This document shows, piece after piece, positions 6,892 to 13,397 of a DNA stretch of 20,283 bases. The stretch is from Aquincolibacterium sp964606385 (GTDB taxonomy: Bacteria; Omnitrophota; Omnitrophia; Omnitrophales; Aquincolibacteriaceae). Position numbers and translations under genes: made by a program. Position 1 is the first letter of the stretch; the number at the start of each line of letters is the position of its first letter. Where the stretch lies: the NCBI GenBank assembly GCA_964606385.1, contig CAZSFZ010000030.1:1-20283 (forward strand), in the 5' to 3' direction. The notes under the pieces were generated by a model that worked only from the letters and a program-made list of their open reading frames with translations, was not told the DNA's origin and ran no database searches.

Positions 6892-8010
6892 TTGAAGATA
6901 CTGCATCTGACGAATCATTTGAATATCGGAGGCATCACCACTTACATCCGGACGCTGACCGCGGAACAGGTCAGGGCCGGGAACGAAGTCTATGTGTGGG
7001 GCGCTCAGGGGCTTTGTTCGGAGGAACTCAGGGCCAGAGGGATCCGGGTCATCGATGATGTGCCGCGCTGTAAAAGCGAACTTTCTCCAAGGCTTTGGGC
7101 CTCCTTGCCCAAGCTGATTCGGCTTCTTAAGACCCAATCGATCGATATGATCCACACGCATACGCGCGTGACCCAGGTGCTGGCTGCTGCAGCAACGTTT
7201 TTTACCGGGATCCCTTATGTTTCTACCGCGCACATGTTCTACAAGCGCCGGCTCGGGCGGCGTCTTTTCCCGTGCTGGGGAAGATCCGTGATCGCAATCT
7301 CTAAAGTCATGGAAGAAGGCCTGCGGACGATCTTTCGCGAAAAGGAACTTCCTCCGATTACGGTGGTCTCAAATGGTATTGATGTGGAAAAGCTACGTTT
7401 CCGGTACGATGCCGTTGACCGCGAAAAAATAAGGCAAAACTACGGATACCGGAAAGAGGATTTTGTCATCCTGTCGCTTTGCCGGCTGATCCCCGTGAAG
7501 GGGGTCCATTTCCTTGTCGAGGCCTTCGCGATCGCGCGTAAAGAGATCCCGAACGCGAAATTGCTTGTCGCGGGCGCGGGAGATCCGGCTTACACGCAAC
7601 AGATCAAAGAGCGCGTTAGCGTTCTTGGGATCGAAAAAGACGTTCTTTTTATCGGGAATGAGCCCGAGATCGAAAAGCCGCTCAAGGCCTCGGATATTTT
7701 CGCGGCGCCCTATCTTTGGCCGGAGGCCTTCGGCCTTTCGGTGCTCGAGGCGATGTCGGTGGGGATGCCGGTGGCCGGTTCCATTTCGGGAGGGATCACG
7801 GATCTTTTGGGGCACGGGAAATACGGGCTTCTCTTTGAGAGGGAGAACACCGGCGATCTTGCTTCCTGCTTCCTGCGTTATGCCACAGATCCCGCTTTGC
7901 GCGCCGAGATGGGGGAAGCGGCCAGCCGGGCCGCACTGGATTATACTTCGGCCAAAATGTGCGAACGGATCCAGAAAGTGTATGAACGCGTTTTAAAAGA
8001 AAGAAAATGA
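6892..8010 (+). CDS. GT4-family (GT-B fold) glycosyltransferase
   Basis: This 372-residue protein should transfer a sugar from a nucleotide-sugar donor during cell-envelope or exopolysaccharide synthesis. The N-terminal Rossmann half has the typical opening KILHLTNHLNIGGITTYI (2-19) with the glycine-rich acceptor loop. The C-terminal half starts near SNGID and carries the EX7E motif in PEAFGLSVLEA (E278, E286), followed by a GG-containing donor-binding loop. No membrane helix is seen. A TTG start at 6892 is chosen because it gives the canonical N-terminus and follows a purine-rich AAAGGGAA. The stop overlaps the next ATG by 4 nt (ATGA), indicating translational coupling with the deacetylase. 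The exact sugar is not readable from sequence. Confidence 0.93.
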   Translation: MKILHLTNHLNIGGITTYIRTLTAEQVRAGNEVYVWGAQGLCSEELRARGIRVIDDVPRCKSELSPRLWASLPKLIRLLKTQSIDMIHTHTRVTQVLAAAATFFTGIPYVSTAHMFYKRRLGRRLFPCWGRSVIAISKVMEEGLRTIFREKELPPITVVSNGIDVEKLRFRYDAVDREKIRQNYGYRKEDFVILSLCRLIPVKGVHFLVEAFAIARKEIPNAKLLVAGAGDPAYTQQIKERVSVLGIEKDVLFIGNEPEIEKPLKASDIFAAPYLWPEAFGLSVLEAMSVGMPVAGSISGGITDLLGHGKYGLLFERENTGDLASCFLRYATDPALRAEMGEAASRAALDYTSAKMCERIQKVYERVLKERK

Positions 8011-8699
8011 AGAAATTTATTCCGATCCTCGCATATCACAGTCTTGATCCAGAGCGGTTCCGCAACAAACTCGCCATCCGTCCCGAGCTTTTTCGCCGCC
8101 ACATGGAATGGATCCGCCAGGACCATTCCCGGGTGATCAGCCTTGAGGCCTGCGCGAAAGCGGCGTGGGAAGAGGATCTCTGGGAACGCCAGGTCGCGAT
8201 CACGTTCGACGATGGCTATCTGGATAACTATGAAAGGGCTTTTCCCATTCTTAAGGAATTCGGTTTCGCGGCCGCGTTTTTCGTGACGGCCGAAGACATC
8301 GGAAAACCTGGGTTCATGACCTGGGATATGCTTCGTGAGATGGCCGCGGTCCCGGGGATCGAGATCGGAAGCCATGCCCGCGAACACAAAGCGCTTTCGG
8401 ATGTCCCCGATCAGGAGGCTTGGGCCTCCCTGGTCTCTTCGAAAAAGATCCTGGAAGAAAAGCTCGGCCGCGAGGTCAGAGCGGTTTCTTACCCTTGTGG
8501 TTCTTTCAACGACAGGATCCTCGAGATGGTTCGCGGTGCCGGATACACGTACGGGTGCGCGGCCAGCCACGTCCATGACCGCCAATTCATCGGGAACCCT
8601 TATCTTTTAAGACGCATCAAGATCTCGGGTTCCTCCGGTTCGCGTTTCGCTTTCAGTCTCCGTCTCTCCGGTTTTTATCATTTCTTCGGCAGGCCCTGA
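8007..8699 (+). CDS. Polysaccharide deacetylase (NodB homology, CE4 type)
   Basis: A 230-residue protein likely to remove N- or O-acetyl groups from a polysaccharide or lipid-linked sugar. NodB motif 1 is TFDDGY (66-71, catalytic/metal Asp D68 and D69). Motif 2 is SHAREH (122-127), giving metal-binding H123 and H127. Motif 3 is YPCGSFN, a variant of the usual RxPYG. No signal peptide is visible, so it probably acts on the cytoplasmic side or on a lipid-linked intermediate. It overlaps the glycosyltransferase by 4 nt, and the pair probably acts on one glycan. Only 6 nt separate it from mnmA. The motif-3 variant (Cys before Gly) resembles short NodB proteins found with glycosyltransferases. Confidence 0.92.
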   Translation: MKKFIPILAYHSLDPERFRNKLAIRPELFRRHMEWIRQDHSRVISLEACAKAAWEEDLWERQVAITFDDGYLDNYERAFPILKEFGFAAAFFVTAEDIGKPGFMTWDMLREMAAVPGIEIGSHAREHKALSDVPDQEAWASLVSSKKILEEKLGREVRAVSYPCGSFNDRILEMVRGAGYTYGCAASHVHDRQFIGNPYLLRRIKISGSSGSRFAFSLRLSGFYHFFGRP

Positions 8700-8705
8700 A
8701 CCTTC

Positions 8706-9800
8706 ATGAAAAAAAAAGACCCAAAAACAAAACGAATGCCCATTGTGGTCGGCATGTCAGGCGGGGTGGATTCTTCCATGGCGCTTGTGCTTCTCAAGGA
8801 GCAGGGCTGGGATCCGGTGGGGGTTTCGCTTAAATACCCGGTCTGGAAGGATGAAGCGAATTGCCTGCGCGAGAATGTCTGCTGCAGCGCGGAATCTTTC
8901 CGGATCGCGGAAAATGTCTGCCGAAAACTCGGCGTTCCTTACCATCTCTATGATGTATCGCGGGATTTCAAAAAAGAAGTCATCGATTATTTTCTCGACC
9001 GCCTTCGCGGCCAGAAGACCCCGAATCCTTGCGTCATGTGCAACCGTTTTCTGAAGTTCACGAAACTCCTGGAATGGGCCGGACGTCACGGGATCGAGCA
9101 TGTGGCGACCGGACATTACGCTCGGGTGCGCAGGAATCCGCGAACCCGGAAATTCGAATTACTTGCCGGGCGGGACAAAGAAAAAGACCAGACCTACTCG
9201 CTCAGTTTTCTTTCCCAGGAGCAGCTGCGGCATATCGTCCTTCCTTTGGGGGGGTATACCAAGCAGGAGATCTACCAAATGGCCGAGGCCCGGGGTTTTG
9301 AGATATTCCTGAAGCGTAAGCAAAGCCAGGATTTCTGCTTTGTGTCCGGCAGCGCGATGGACCCGTTCCTCGCCAAGGAGATCGGCAAAAACGAAGGTGA
9401 TGTTTTGGATGAAACAGGGGATCGGATCGGCAAGCATCAGGGGCTTCATTTCTATACCGTGGGCCAGCGCAAGGGGCTTGGATTCTCGGGCGGGCCTTTT
9501 TTTGTGACGGGGTCCGATGTCCGCCGCAACGTGCTGAAAGTGACTCGCCATGAAAAAGATCTGATGAGCCGCGAAGTGGTTTTTTCCCCCTGTAATTTTA
9601 TCGGCGGGAAGCCCAAGCGTCCCTTGCGCGTCAAAGCGAAGATCCGTTACCGTCAGGCGGCTGCTTCCGGAAAACTTTTTCCGATGCCGGGTAACCGCGC
9701 GAAGATCGTTTTCGACAAGCCCCAGAGGGCTGTCACACCGGGGCAGTTTGCCGTGATCTACCGGGGGAAGGTGTGCCTCGGCGCGGGAGAGATCCAATAA
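8706..9800 (+). CDS. mnmA: tRNA-specific 2-thiouridylase MnmA
   Basis: MnmA installs the 2-thio group on wobble U34 of tRNA-Glu, -Gln and -Lys using ATP and a persulfide relay. The PP-loop SGGVDSS is at 18-24. NPCVMCN (107-113) supplies the catalytic Cys, most likely C112 by comparison with E. coli C102. SQDFCFV supplies the second, C211. The central GHYARV, KDQTYSL and YTVGQRKGLG motifs are all present. The length of 364 residues is normal. The start ATG is 6 nt after the deacetylase stop with no clear Shine-Dalgarno, so translation may depend on coupling. A tRNA-Glu(UUC) gene, a natural substrate, lies in the same window. Confidence 0.97.
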   Translation: MKKKDPKTKRMPIVVGMSGGVDSSMALVLLKEQGWDPVGVSLKYPVWKDEANCLRENVCCSAESFRIAENVCRKLGVPYHLYDVSRDFKKEVIDYFLDRLRGQKTPNPCVMCNRFLKFTKLLEWAGRHGIEHVATGHYARVRRNPRTRKFELLAGRDKEKDQTYSLSFLSQEQLRHIVLPLGGYTKQEIYQMAEARGFEIFLKRKQSQDFCFVSGSAMDPFLAKEIGKNEGDVLDETGDRIGKHQGLHFYTVGQRKGLGFSGGPFFVTGSDVRRNVLKVTRHEKDLMSREVVFSPCNFIGGKPKRPLRVKAKIRYRQAAASGKLFPMPGNRAKIVFDKPQRAVTPGQFAVIYRGKVCLGAGEIQ

Positions 9801-9828
9801 CAACGGGTCATAACGATCCACATGCTCC

Positions 9829-9842
9829 GGGCCACGTGGCCC
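9829..9842. repeat. Perfect GC palindrome between mnmA and the bactofilin promoter
   Basis: GGGCCACGTGGCCC is a perfect 14-nt palindrome, and GGCCCGTG is repeated twice just downstream. The palindrome lacks a T-run, so it is not a normal intrinsic terminator. It may be a protein-binding site or chance structure. Confidence 0.4.
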
Positions 9843-9878
9843 GTGGACCTTGGCCCGTGTCGCTTTGCGTCGCTTTCA

Positions 9879-9907
9879 TTGACAATCTTCTGTTTAGAGG
9901 ACATAAT
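9879..9907 (+). promoter_or_regulatory. Sigma70-type promoter for the bactofilin operon
   Basis: A perfect TTGACA (9879-9884) and CATAAT (9902-9907) are 17 bp apart. They lie about 60 nt before the bactofilin start, giving a leader of about 50 nt. Confidence 0.75.
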
Positions 9908-9967
9908 TTCACCGGTATCATTCCCAGGATTCTTCAGCAAAAAACATAAACGGAGGAGACCCGCTCC

Positions 9968-10498
9968 ATGGCCAAAAAACCCCAGGAAATTCAGGAAAAG
10001 ATTCTCGATGTTGACGCAAGCATGCAGGGAACGATCTCGTTCAAAGATCCTGTCAATTTACGCATTAATGGAAGCTTTGAAGGAAAACTGGACACGCGGG
10101 GCAATCTCACGATCGGTGAGAACGCCAAGGTGACGGCCAATATCCACGGCGACAGCATCGTGATCGCGGGAAAAGTCTCTGGGGACGTGATCGCGACCAA
10201 GAGCCTCGCGATCCTGGGGACCGCGACCCTGAAAGGGAATCTCACGACCCCGAGGTTAAGTATCGGGGAAGGCGCCATCCTCCAAGGGCTTGTCAACATG
10301 CAGGGCGCGAGTGCCTCCGATGGTTCCGAAGTGTTCCTGACCCTGAAAGATGTGGCCCAGTACCTGGAGGTTGAAGCCCGCATCATCGAGGAATGGGCGC
10401 ATTCCAAGAAGATCCCGGCGCGTTATGACAACGGCCACTGGGTTTTTACCAAGGCCGAAGTGGACCAGTGGATCCAGCAGGAGCGGGCGCGGGTCTAG
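9968..10498 (+). CDS. Bactofilin with C-terminal excisionase/MerR-like HTH domain
   Basis: Residues about 15-115 are a bactofilin (DUF583) right-handed beta-helix. They show the repeating short beta-strand pattern around MQGTISF, LRINGSFEGKL, NLTIGENAKV, SIVIAGKVSGDV, LAILGTATLKG and LSIGEGAILQG. Bactofilins self-assemble into nucleotide-independent filaments that organise envelope or chromosome functions. Residues about 123-170 (LTLKDVAQYLEV ... ARYDNGHWVFTKAEVDQWI) form an excisionase-type winged HTH of the HTH_17 kind. This is followed by a short basic tail. Total length is 176 residues. GGAGGAG (9953-9959) precedes the ATG. The next gene carries the same kind of HTH joined to a membrane anchor. 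DNA binding is inferred; these small HTHs can also mediate protein contacts. Confidence 0.88.
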   Translation: MAKKPQEIQEKILDVDASMQGTISFKDPVNLRINGSFEGKLDTRGNLTIGENAKVTANIHGDSIVIAGKVSGDVIATKSLAILGTATLKGNLTTPRLSIGEGAILQGLVNMQGASASDGSEVFLTLKDVAQYLEVEARIIEEWAHSKKIPARYDNGHWVFTKAEVDQWIQQERARV

Positions 10499-10565
10499 GA
10501 CTTCGCTTCAAATTTTTTCTTCCGGGAGTGGCGATCTCACCATCTTTTAAGACGGCAGGGCTGTC

Positions 10566-10877
10566 ATGAATAATATGCTGACGCTCGATGAAGTGAAGAA
10601 CTTCCTCGAGGTCGAACAATCCGTGATCGAAAAGTACATCAAAGAGGAAGTCTTGCACGCCTACAAGATCGGGGGCGTGTACATCCGTTTCCGGAAGGAA
10701 GAAGTCCTCGGGCTCAAGTACGATGTCCTTTCGAAAAAGAAAAATGCCGGGCCGTCCAAGTCCTTCGGCCAAAGGATCCTGGATTTCTGGCGTTTCAACA
10801 ATTTTTATATCATTTCCGTCCTGATCATTCTTGCGCTGGCGTACTGGTTCCTGCACACCACGGTCTCGACGGTCTGA
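10566..10877 (+). CDS. Tail-anchored HTH membrane protein
   Basis: A 103-residue protein of unknown function. Residues 4-52 (MLTLDEVKNFLEVEQSVIEKYI ... YIRFRKEEVLGLKYD, abbreviated) match the excisionase-type HTH seen at the C-terminus of the preceding bactofilin. A basic linker (KKK around 57-59) leads to a single membrane helix at about 80-97, with only about six residues after it, giving a cytoplasmic HTH on a C-terminal tail anchor. It lies 67 nt after the bactofilin gene and 13 nt before acpS. It may tether DNA or bactofilin filaments to the inner membrane. A second in-frame ATG nine nt downstream could be the real start. Confidence 0.8.
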   Translation: MNNMLTLDEVKNFLEVEQSVIEKYIKEEVLHAYKIGGVYIRFRKEEVLGLKYDVLSKKKNAGPSKSFGQRILDFWRFNNFYIISVLIILALAYWFLHTTVSTV

Positions 10878-10890
10878 TGCGGTTTCGGGG

Positions 10891-11274
10891 ATGAAGATCT
10901 ATCAAGGGATCGACCTGGTGAAGGTCGAACGGATGGAACAAAAGATCGGGCGTCCTTCCGGGAAGAAATTCCTGGACCTGGTGTTCAGCCCCGCGGAGCA
11001 GGCGTATTGCGGCTCCAAGCGCATGAAATTTGAGCATTATGCCGCGCGATTTGCGGCCAAGGAAGCGGTGTTGAAGGTCCTGAAGATCCGGCCCCGAAAG
11101 GGACAGCGTCTCGCGGGGATCGAGGTCCGGCGCGAGGCGACGGGGAAACCCTTTATCGCATTGGACGCGGCAAGCCGCAAACAGTTGCGGATGCCGGAAA
11201 AAGCGCAGATCGAACTTTCGATCGCGCATGAACGTGAATACGCGATCGCGACCGTCGTGATCGTAACACCCTGA
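10891..11274 (+). CDS. acpS: Holo-[acyl-carrier-protein] synthase AcpS
   Basis: AcpS transfers 4'-phosphopantetheine from CoA to the serine of apo-ACP, activating it for fatty-acid synthesis. The N-terminus MKIYQGIDLVKVERM carries the metal-binding Asp (D8), and FAAKEAVLKVL carries the catalytic Glu (E58), both at positions expected for the family. The length from this ATG is 127 residues, normal for AcpS. The frame is open upstream to 10831, but that extension would overlap the previous gene and add a non-homologous arginine-rich leader. It is the third gene of the bactofilin cluster, and the ydjC-like gene follows after 15 nt. Confidence 0.95.
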   Translation: MKIYQGIDLVKVERMEQKIGRPSGKKFLDLVFSPAEQAYCGSKRMKFEHYAARFAAKEAVLKVLKIRPRKGQRLAGIEVRREATGKPFIALDAASRKQLRMPEKAQIELSIAHEREYAIATVVIVTP

Positions 11275-11289
11275 AAGAGCGGAAGATCC

Positions 11290-12063
11290 ATGAAACAACG
11301 ATCGCTGATCATCAATGCGGATGACTGCAACCTGACCTCCCAGGTCACGGAAGCGATCCTCAAGGCCCATGAGAACGGGGTCGTAACCAGTACGACCTTT
11401 CTGGTCAATATGCCCATGGGAACGGATGTTGCGAAGGAGCTTTTGTCCCGGAAAAAACTCGGGATCGGGCTTCACCTGAACATCACGCTTGGAAAACCGC
11501 TTGCCAAACCCGGGCTGATCGGGTCACTTCTCCAGAAAGACGGACGGTTCAAGAAAAAAGATCAGTACTTTGCGAAACGACTGCCTCCGGTTCCCGAGAT
11601 CGAGGAAGAATTCAAGGCCCAACTCGCGAAGTTCGTGAAAACTTTTAAACGGCTTCCGACCCATGTGGATGTTCATCACCATATGCATGATTTCCGTCCG
11701 TTCCTGGAAGCTCTCTCGAGGGTCGTCCGGAAATATAAACTGCCCATCCGTTGGACGCGTCTTCTGACTGAGCCTGATGTCCGGAGCGCGCATAAGGACC
11801 TTCAAACGACGGATCACTTTTACGGGAATCTGGACCCTCACACGTTCTGGACGGAAGAAGTCCTGAGGCATCTGCTTTTTACGCTGCCGGAAGGAACGAG
11901 TGAGATCATGTGCCACCCCGGGTGGGTGGATGACGAGCTCTGCTCGATCAGTTCCCTGACCATCCCGCGCGAAAGGGAATATCAGCTCTTCAGTTTGAAG
12001 GAGTTGCGCCGGTACCTGGATCATCTCGGGATCAAACTGATCCATTTCGGGCAATTGCGTTAA
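11290..12063 (+). CDS. YdjC/ChbG-family carbohydrate deacetylase
   Basis: A 257-residue metal-dependent deacetylase of the YdjC superfamily, which includes ChbG (chito-oligosaccharides) and HpnK (hopanoid sugar modification). The metal site is visible as INADDCN (8-14, with D11 and D12), GLHLN (H62), HVDVHHHMH (125-133) and CHPG (H209). There is no signal peptide, so it should act in the cytoplasm. It follows acpS by 15 nt and probably shares the promoter at 9879. The substrate cannot be read from sequence. With the NodB-type enzyme upstream, it is the second sugar deacetylase in the window. Confidence 0.92.
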   Translation: MKQRSLIINADDCNLTSQVTEAILKAHENGVVTSTTFLVNMPMGTDVAKELLSRKKLGIGLHLNITLGKPLAKPGLIGSLLQKDGRFKKKDQYFAKRLPPVPEIEEEFKAQLAKFVKTFKRLPTHVDVHHHMHDFRPFLEALSRVVRKYKLPIRWTRLLTEPDVRSAHKDLQTTDHFYGNLDPHTFWTEEVLRHLLFTLPEGTSEIMCHPGWVDDELCSISSLTIPREREYQLFSLKELRRYLDHLGIKLIHFGQLR

Positions 12064-12085
12064 AAGGGAAGGGGCGCTCGAAGGG

Positions 12086-12151
12086 CTATTTAACGATCGT
12101 GCCGTCCAGCGTCTCGAAGATGATCGTGACGAGATTGTGGCACTTGGGGCA
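12086..12151 (-). pseudogene. Truncated copy of the zinc-ribbon gene 3' end
   Basis: Read on the - strand, these 66 nt encode CPKCHNLVTIIFETLDGTIVK and a TAG stop. This is identical in protein to the last 21 residues of the adjacent gene (12217-12282). The two differ at 10 of 66 nt, all silent, including TAG versus TAA. In frame, a TAA lies two codons before the first Cys (12155-12157) and no start codon is available. It is therefore a 5'-truncated relic unless an undetected frame change rescues it. Confidence 0.75.
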
Positions 12152-12202
12152 GTCTTACGAACAACAATCGAAGCGAAGCGGAGATTGAAGCAGTCCCAAG
12201 TG
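12141..12202. repeat. Small palindromic insertion-like segment at the gene break
   Basis: CACTTGGG (12141-12148) and CCCAAGTG (12195-12202) form an inverted repeat. Inside it, GCAGTC occurs as a direct repeat (12149-12154 and 12190-12195) flanking 35 nt that can form CAATC/GATTG. The sequence style (CGAAGCGAAGCGG) is like a REP-type palindromic repeat. It begins exactly where homology of the truncated zinc-ribbon copy ends, so it may have caused or accompanied the truncation. Confidence 0.45.
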
Positions 12203-12216
12203 AGCTGAAAAGCAGA

Positions 12217-12408
12217 TTACTTGACGATCGTGCCGTCGAGTGTTTCGAAGATGATTGTGACGAGGTTATGGCACTTCGGGCATTTGATCTGTTTGAAGGC
12301 CTGGATGTTGTCGTGTTTGGGGCGGTACATGATCGAGAGGATCTTGGTTACAAAGCTGGCTTCACTGCCGGACCACTGACATGCGGGACAGTTGTAAGCT
12401 GATTTCAT
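12217..12408 (-). CDS. Zinc-ribbon miniprotein
   Basis: A 63-residue protein of unknown function with two CxxC knuckles, CPAC (about 7-10) and CPKC (about 43-46), forming a probable single zinc ribbon. Between them is a segment around KILSIMYRPKHDN. After the second knuckle comes a beta-rich tail ending LDGTIVK. The ATG at 12408 is chosen because AGAGGA lies just upstream on the - strand. The frame is open 16 codons further, but that extension has no ribosome binding site. It is the only convincing - strand gene in the window, and a truncated second copy of its 3' end lies just beyond its stop. Both zinc knuckles and the start support expression. Confidence 0.75.
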   Translation of the reverse strand: MKSAYNCPACQWSGSEASFVTKILSIMYRPKHDNIQAFKQIKCPKCHNLVTIIFETLDGTIVK

Positions 12409-12530
12409 CGCGTCCTCTCGTATTGTTGAAGATCTTTTGCTGCGCATAAAAAGCATCGGCTCGGGCGCTTAAAAACTTTAAATTTGTTTGTATTTCGGGA
12501 ATGTCCTCAATTGTATCTCAGGAGGTTATC

Positions 12531-12869
12531 GTGAAGACCGGGCTCGTCCTTTCCATCTTGTTGCTTCTGCTTTGTGTTGCTTCTTCGGCTGTATTCGCCG
12601 AGCAGCCCGGCTATTTCGCCCAGATGGGGAAGACCTTTACCCGCGGGATCAAGAACATTGTCAGCTTTCCCGTCGAGATCCCCGCGACGATCCGGGAATA
12701 CGATCAAAAGACCGATGGGAACCCGCGTGTTTTTCGGGACATTGCCGGGTTCTTTGACGGGACCTTTCGTGCCGTGACCCGGTTAGGTTGCGGTGCTTGG
12801 GATGTGGTCTGGTGTTCCATTCCAGGGGATCAAGAAGGCCTTCCGCTCAAACCCGAAACTTTCTTTTAA
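12531..12869 (+). CDS. Secreted exosortase-associated-like protein (TIGR04073-like)
   Basis: A 112-residue exported protein. The N-terminus is a classical signal peptide (basic MKTG, long Leu/Val core, AVFA cleavage before EQP at about 24). The mature part contains the pattern KTFTRGIKNIVSFPVEIP, then GFFDGTFRAVTRLGCGAWDVV and a C-terminal LPLKPETFF. I recall this layout from the TIGR04073 family, often found in organisms with exosortase/PEP-CTERM sorting. The GTG at 12531 is preferred over the upstream ATG at 12501. It sits 5 nt after a perfect AGGAGG (12520-12525) and gives a proper signal peptide. No exosortase gene is in the window. The molecular function of the family is unknown. Confidence 0.8.
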   Translation: MKTGLVLSILLLLLCVASSAVFAEQPGYFAQMGKTFTRGIKNIVSFPVEIPATIREYDQKTDGNPRVFRDIAGFFDGTFRAVTRLGCGAWDVVWCSIPGDQEGLPLKPETFF

Positions 12870-12887
12870 TAGGCTCATACGCTTTCC

Positions 12888-12916
12888 TTGTAAATCCCCG
12901 CTATCTTAAGTAGAAT
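12888..12916 (+). promoter_or_regulatory. Sigma70-type promoter for tRNA-Ala (and probably tRNA-Leu/leuS)
   Basis: TTGTAA (12888-12893) and TAGAAT (12911-12916) are 17 bp apart, placing the start near 12923, about 43 nt before tRNA-Ala. I find no second clear promoter before tRNA-Leu or leuS, so read-through is likely. Confidence 0.6.
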
Positions 12917-12965
12917 ACCGCTCTTGTTTTTTTGGAGAATCGTCTTCAACTCTCAGAGACATGAC

Positions 12966-13041
12966 GGGCCGGTAGTTCAGTTGGTAGAACGCCACAATGG
13001 CATTGTGGAGGTCAAGGGTTCAACTCCCTTCCGGTCCACCA
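12966..13041 (+). tRNA. tRNA-Ala(GGC)
   Basis: The acceptor stem is GGGCCGG/CCGGTCC (one G-U), the D-arm is GTTC/GAAC, and the anticodon stem is CCACA/TGTGG with loop ATGGCAT (anticodon GGC at 12999-13001). The T-arm is AAGGG-TTCAACT-CCCTT, with discriminator A73 and an encoded CCA. Length is 76 nt. A second copy of its 3' end, without CCA, occurs 193 nt downstream. Confidence 0.96.
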
Positions 13042-13231
13042 ATTCTCAATGAATTGGCACCTGGCCGTCAGGACTAACGAAGTCCTGTACGGCCAGGCAG
13101 TTGATTAAGGGATGGAAGGAAGTTGAAGGGAGCACTTGCAGGCAAAGCTGACAGATGTCAGGTTTGCAAGTGCGGGTGGCCGACCCGTAGCGAATAGAAT
13201 GAGCGGAGGGCGCCAACTCCCTTCCGGTCCA
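13039..13231 (+). other. Structured tRNA-3' element, Ala copy
   Basis: The element has the same architecture as the one after tRNA-Glu. A 7-bp hairpin (13039-13045 with 13051-13057) uses the tRNA CCA as its 5' strand. A long hairpin follows (13060-13068 with 13089-13097, tip AGGACT/AGTCCT). GGAAGGAAGTTG (13114-13125) is complementary at 11 of 12 positions to the T-arm/acceptor strand CAACTCCCTTCC. A hairpin (13132-13140 with 13165-13173, tip CTGAC/GTCAG) precedes the core GTGGCCGACCCG (13176-13187) and GAGCGGAGGGCGCC (13201-13214). The element ends in a displaced tRNA 3' end, CAACTCCCTTCCGGTCCA (13214-13231), an 18-nt exact repeat of 13021-13038. The stretch between tRNA-Ala and tRNA-Leu holds no credible ORF. 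Confidence 0.62.
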
Positions 13232-13273
13232 GTTCTCATACTTTTATTCGACAAGCACGCCGCAACTTCTTAA

Positions 13274-13359
13274 GCGAGAGTGACGGAACTGGCAGACGTA
13301 CCGGACTCAAAATCCGGCGGTGCTCAAACACCATGAGGGTTCGACTCCCTCCTCTCGCA
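13274..13359 (+). tRNA. tRNA-Leu(CAA)
   Basis: The acceptor stem is GCGAGAG/CTCTCGC (7 bp), the anticodon stem is CCGGA/TCCGG with loop CTCAAAA (anticodon CAA at 13308-13310), and a class II variable arm GGTG/CACC is present. The T-arm is GAGGG-TTCGACT-CCCTC, with discriminator A73. No CCA is encoded, unlike the two other tRNAs here. The gene ends 38 nt before the leuS start codon. Confidence 0.97.
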
Positions 13360-13397
13360 TTTCTTTCAGAATCGAAATACGAGAGGCATTTTTAAAC

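Noticed and set aside
9829..9842. GC palindrome as an intrinsic terminator of mnmA
   Set aside because: No T-run follows the stem.
12501..12530. Upstream ATG giving ten extra residues on the TIGR04073-like protein
   Set aside because: The perfect AGGAGG lies between this ATG and the GTG at 12531, and the extension would spoil the signal peptide.
12952..12968. CTCAGAGACATGACGGG before tRNA-Ala resembles the conserved core of tRNA group I introns
   Set aside because: It lies upstream of an uninterrupted tRNA, and no matching P, Q or S core elements or splice junctions are found.
13042..13231. The tRNA-3' element as a group I or group II intron, or as an HDV or hammerhead ribozyme
   Set aside because: None of the conserved core strings of these families could be found by eye in either copy, and the upstream tRNA is complete. 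A covariance search could overturn this.
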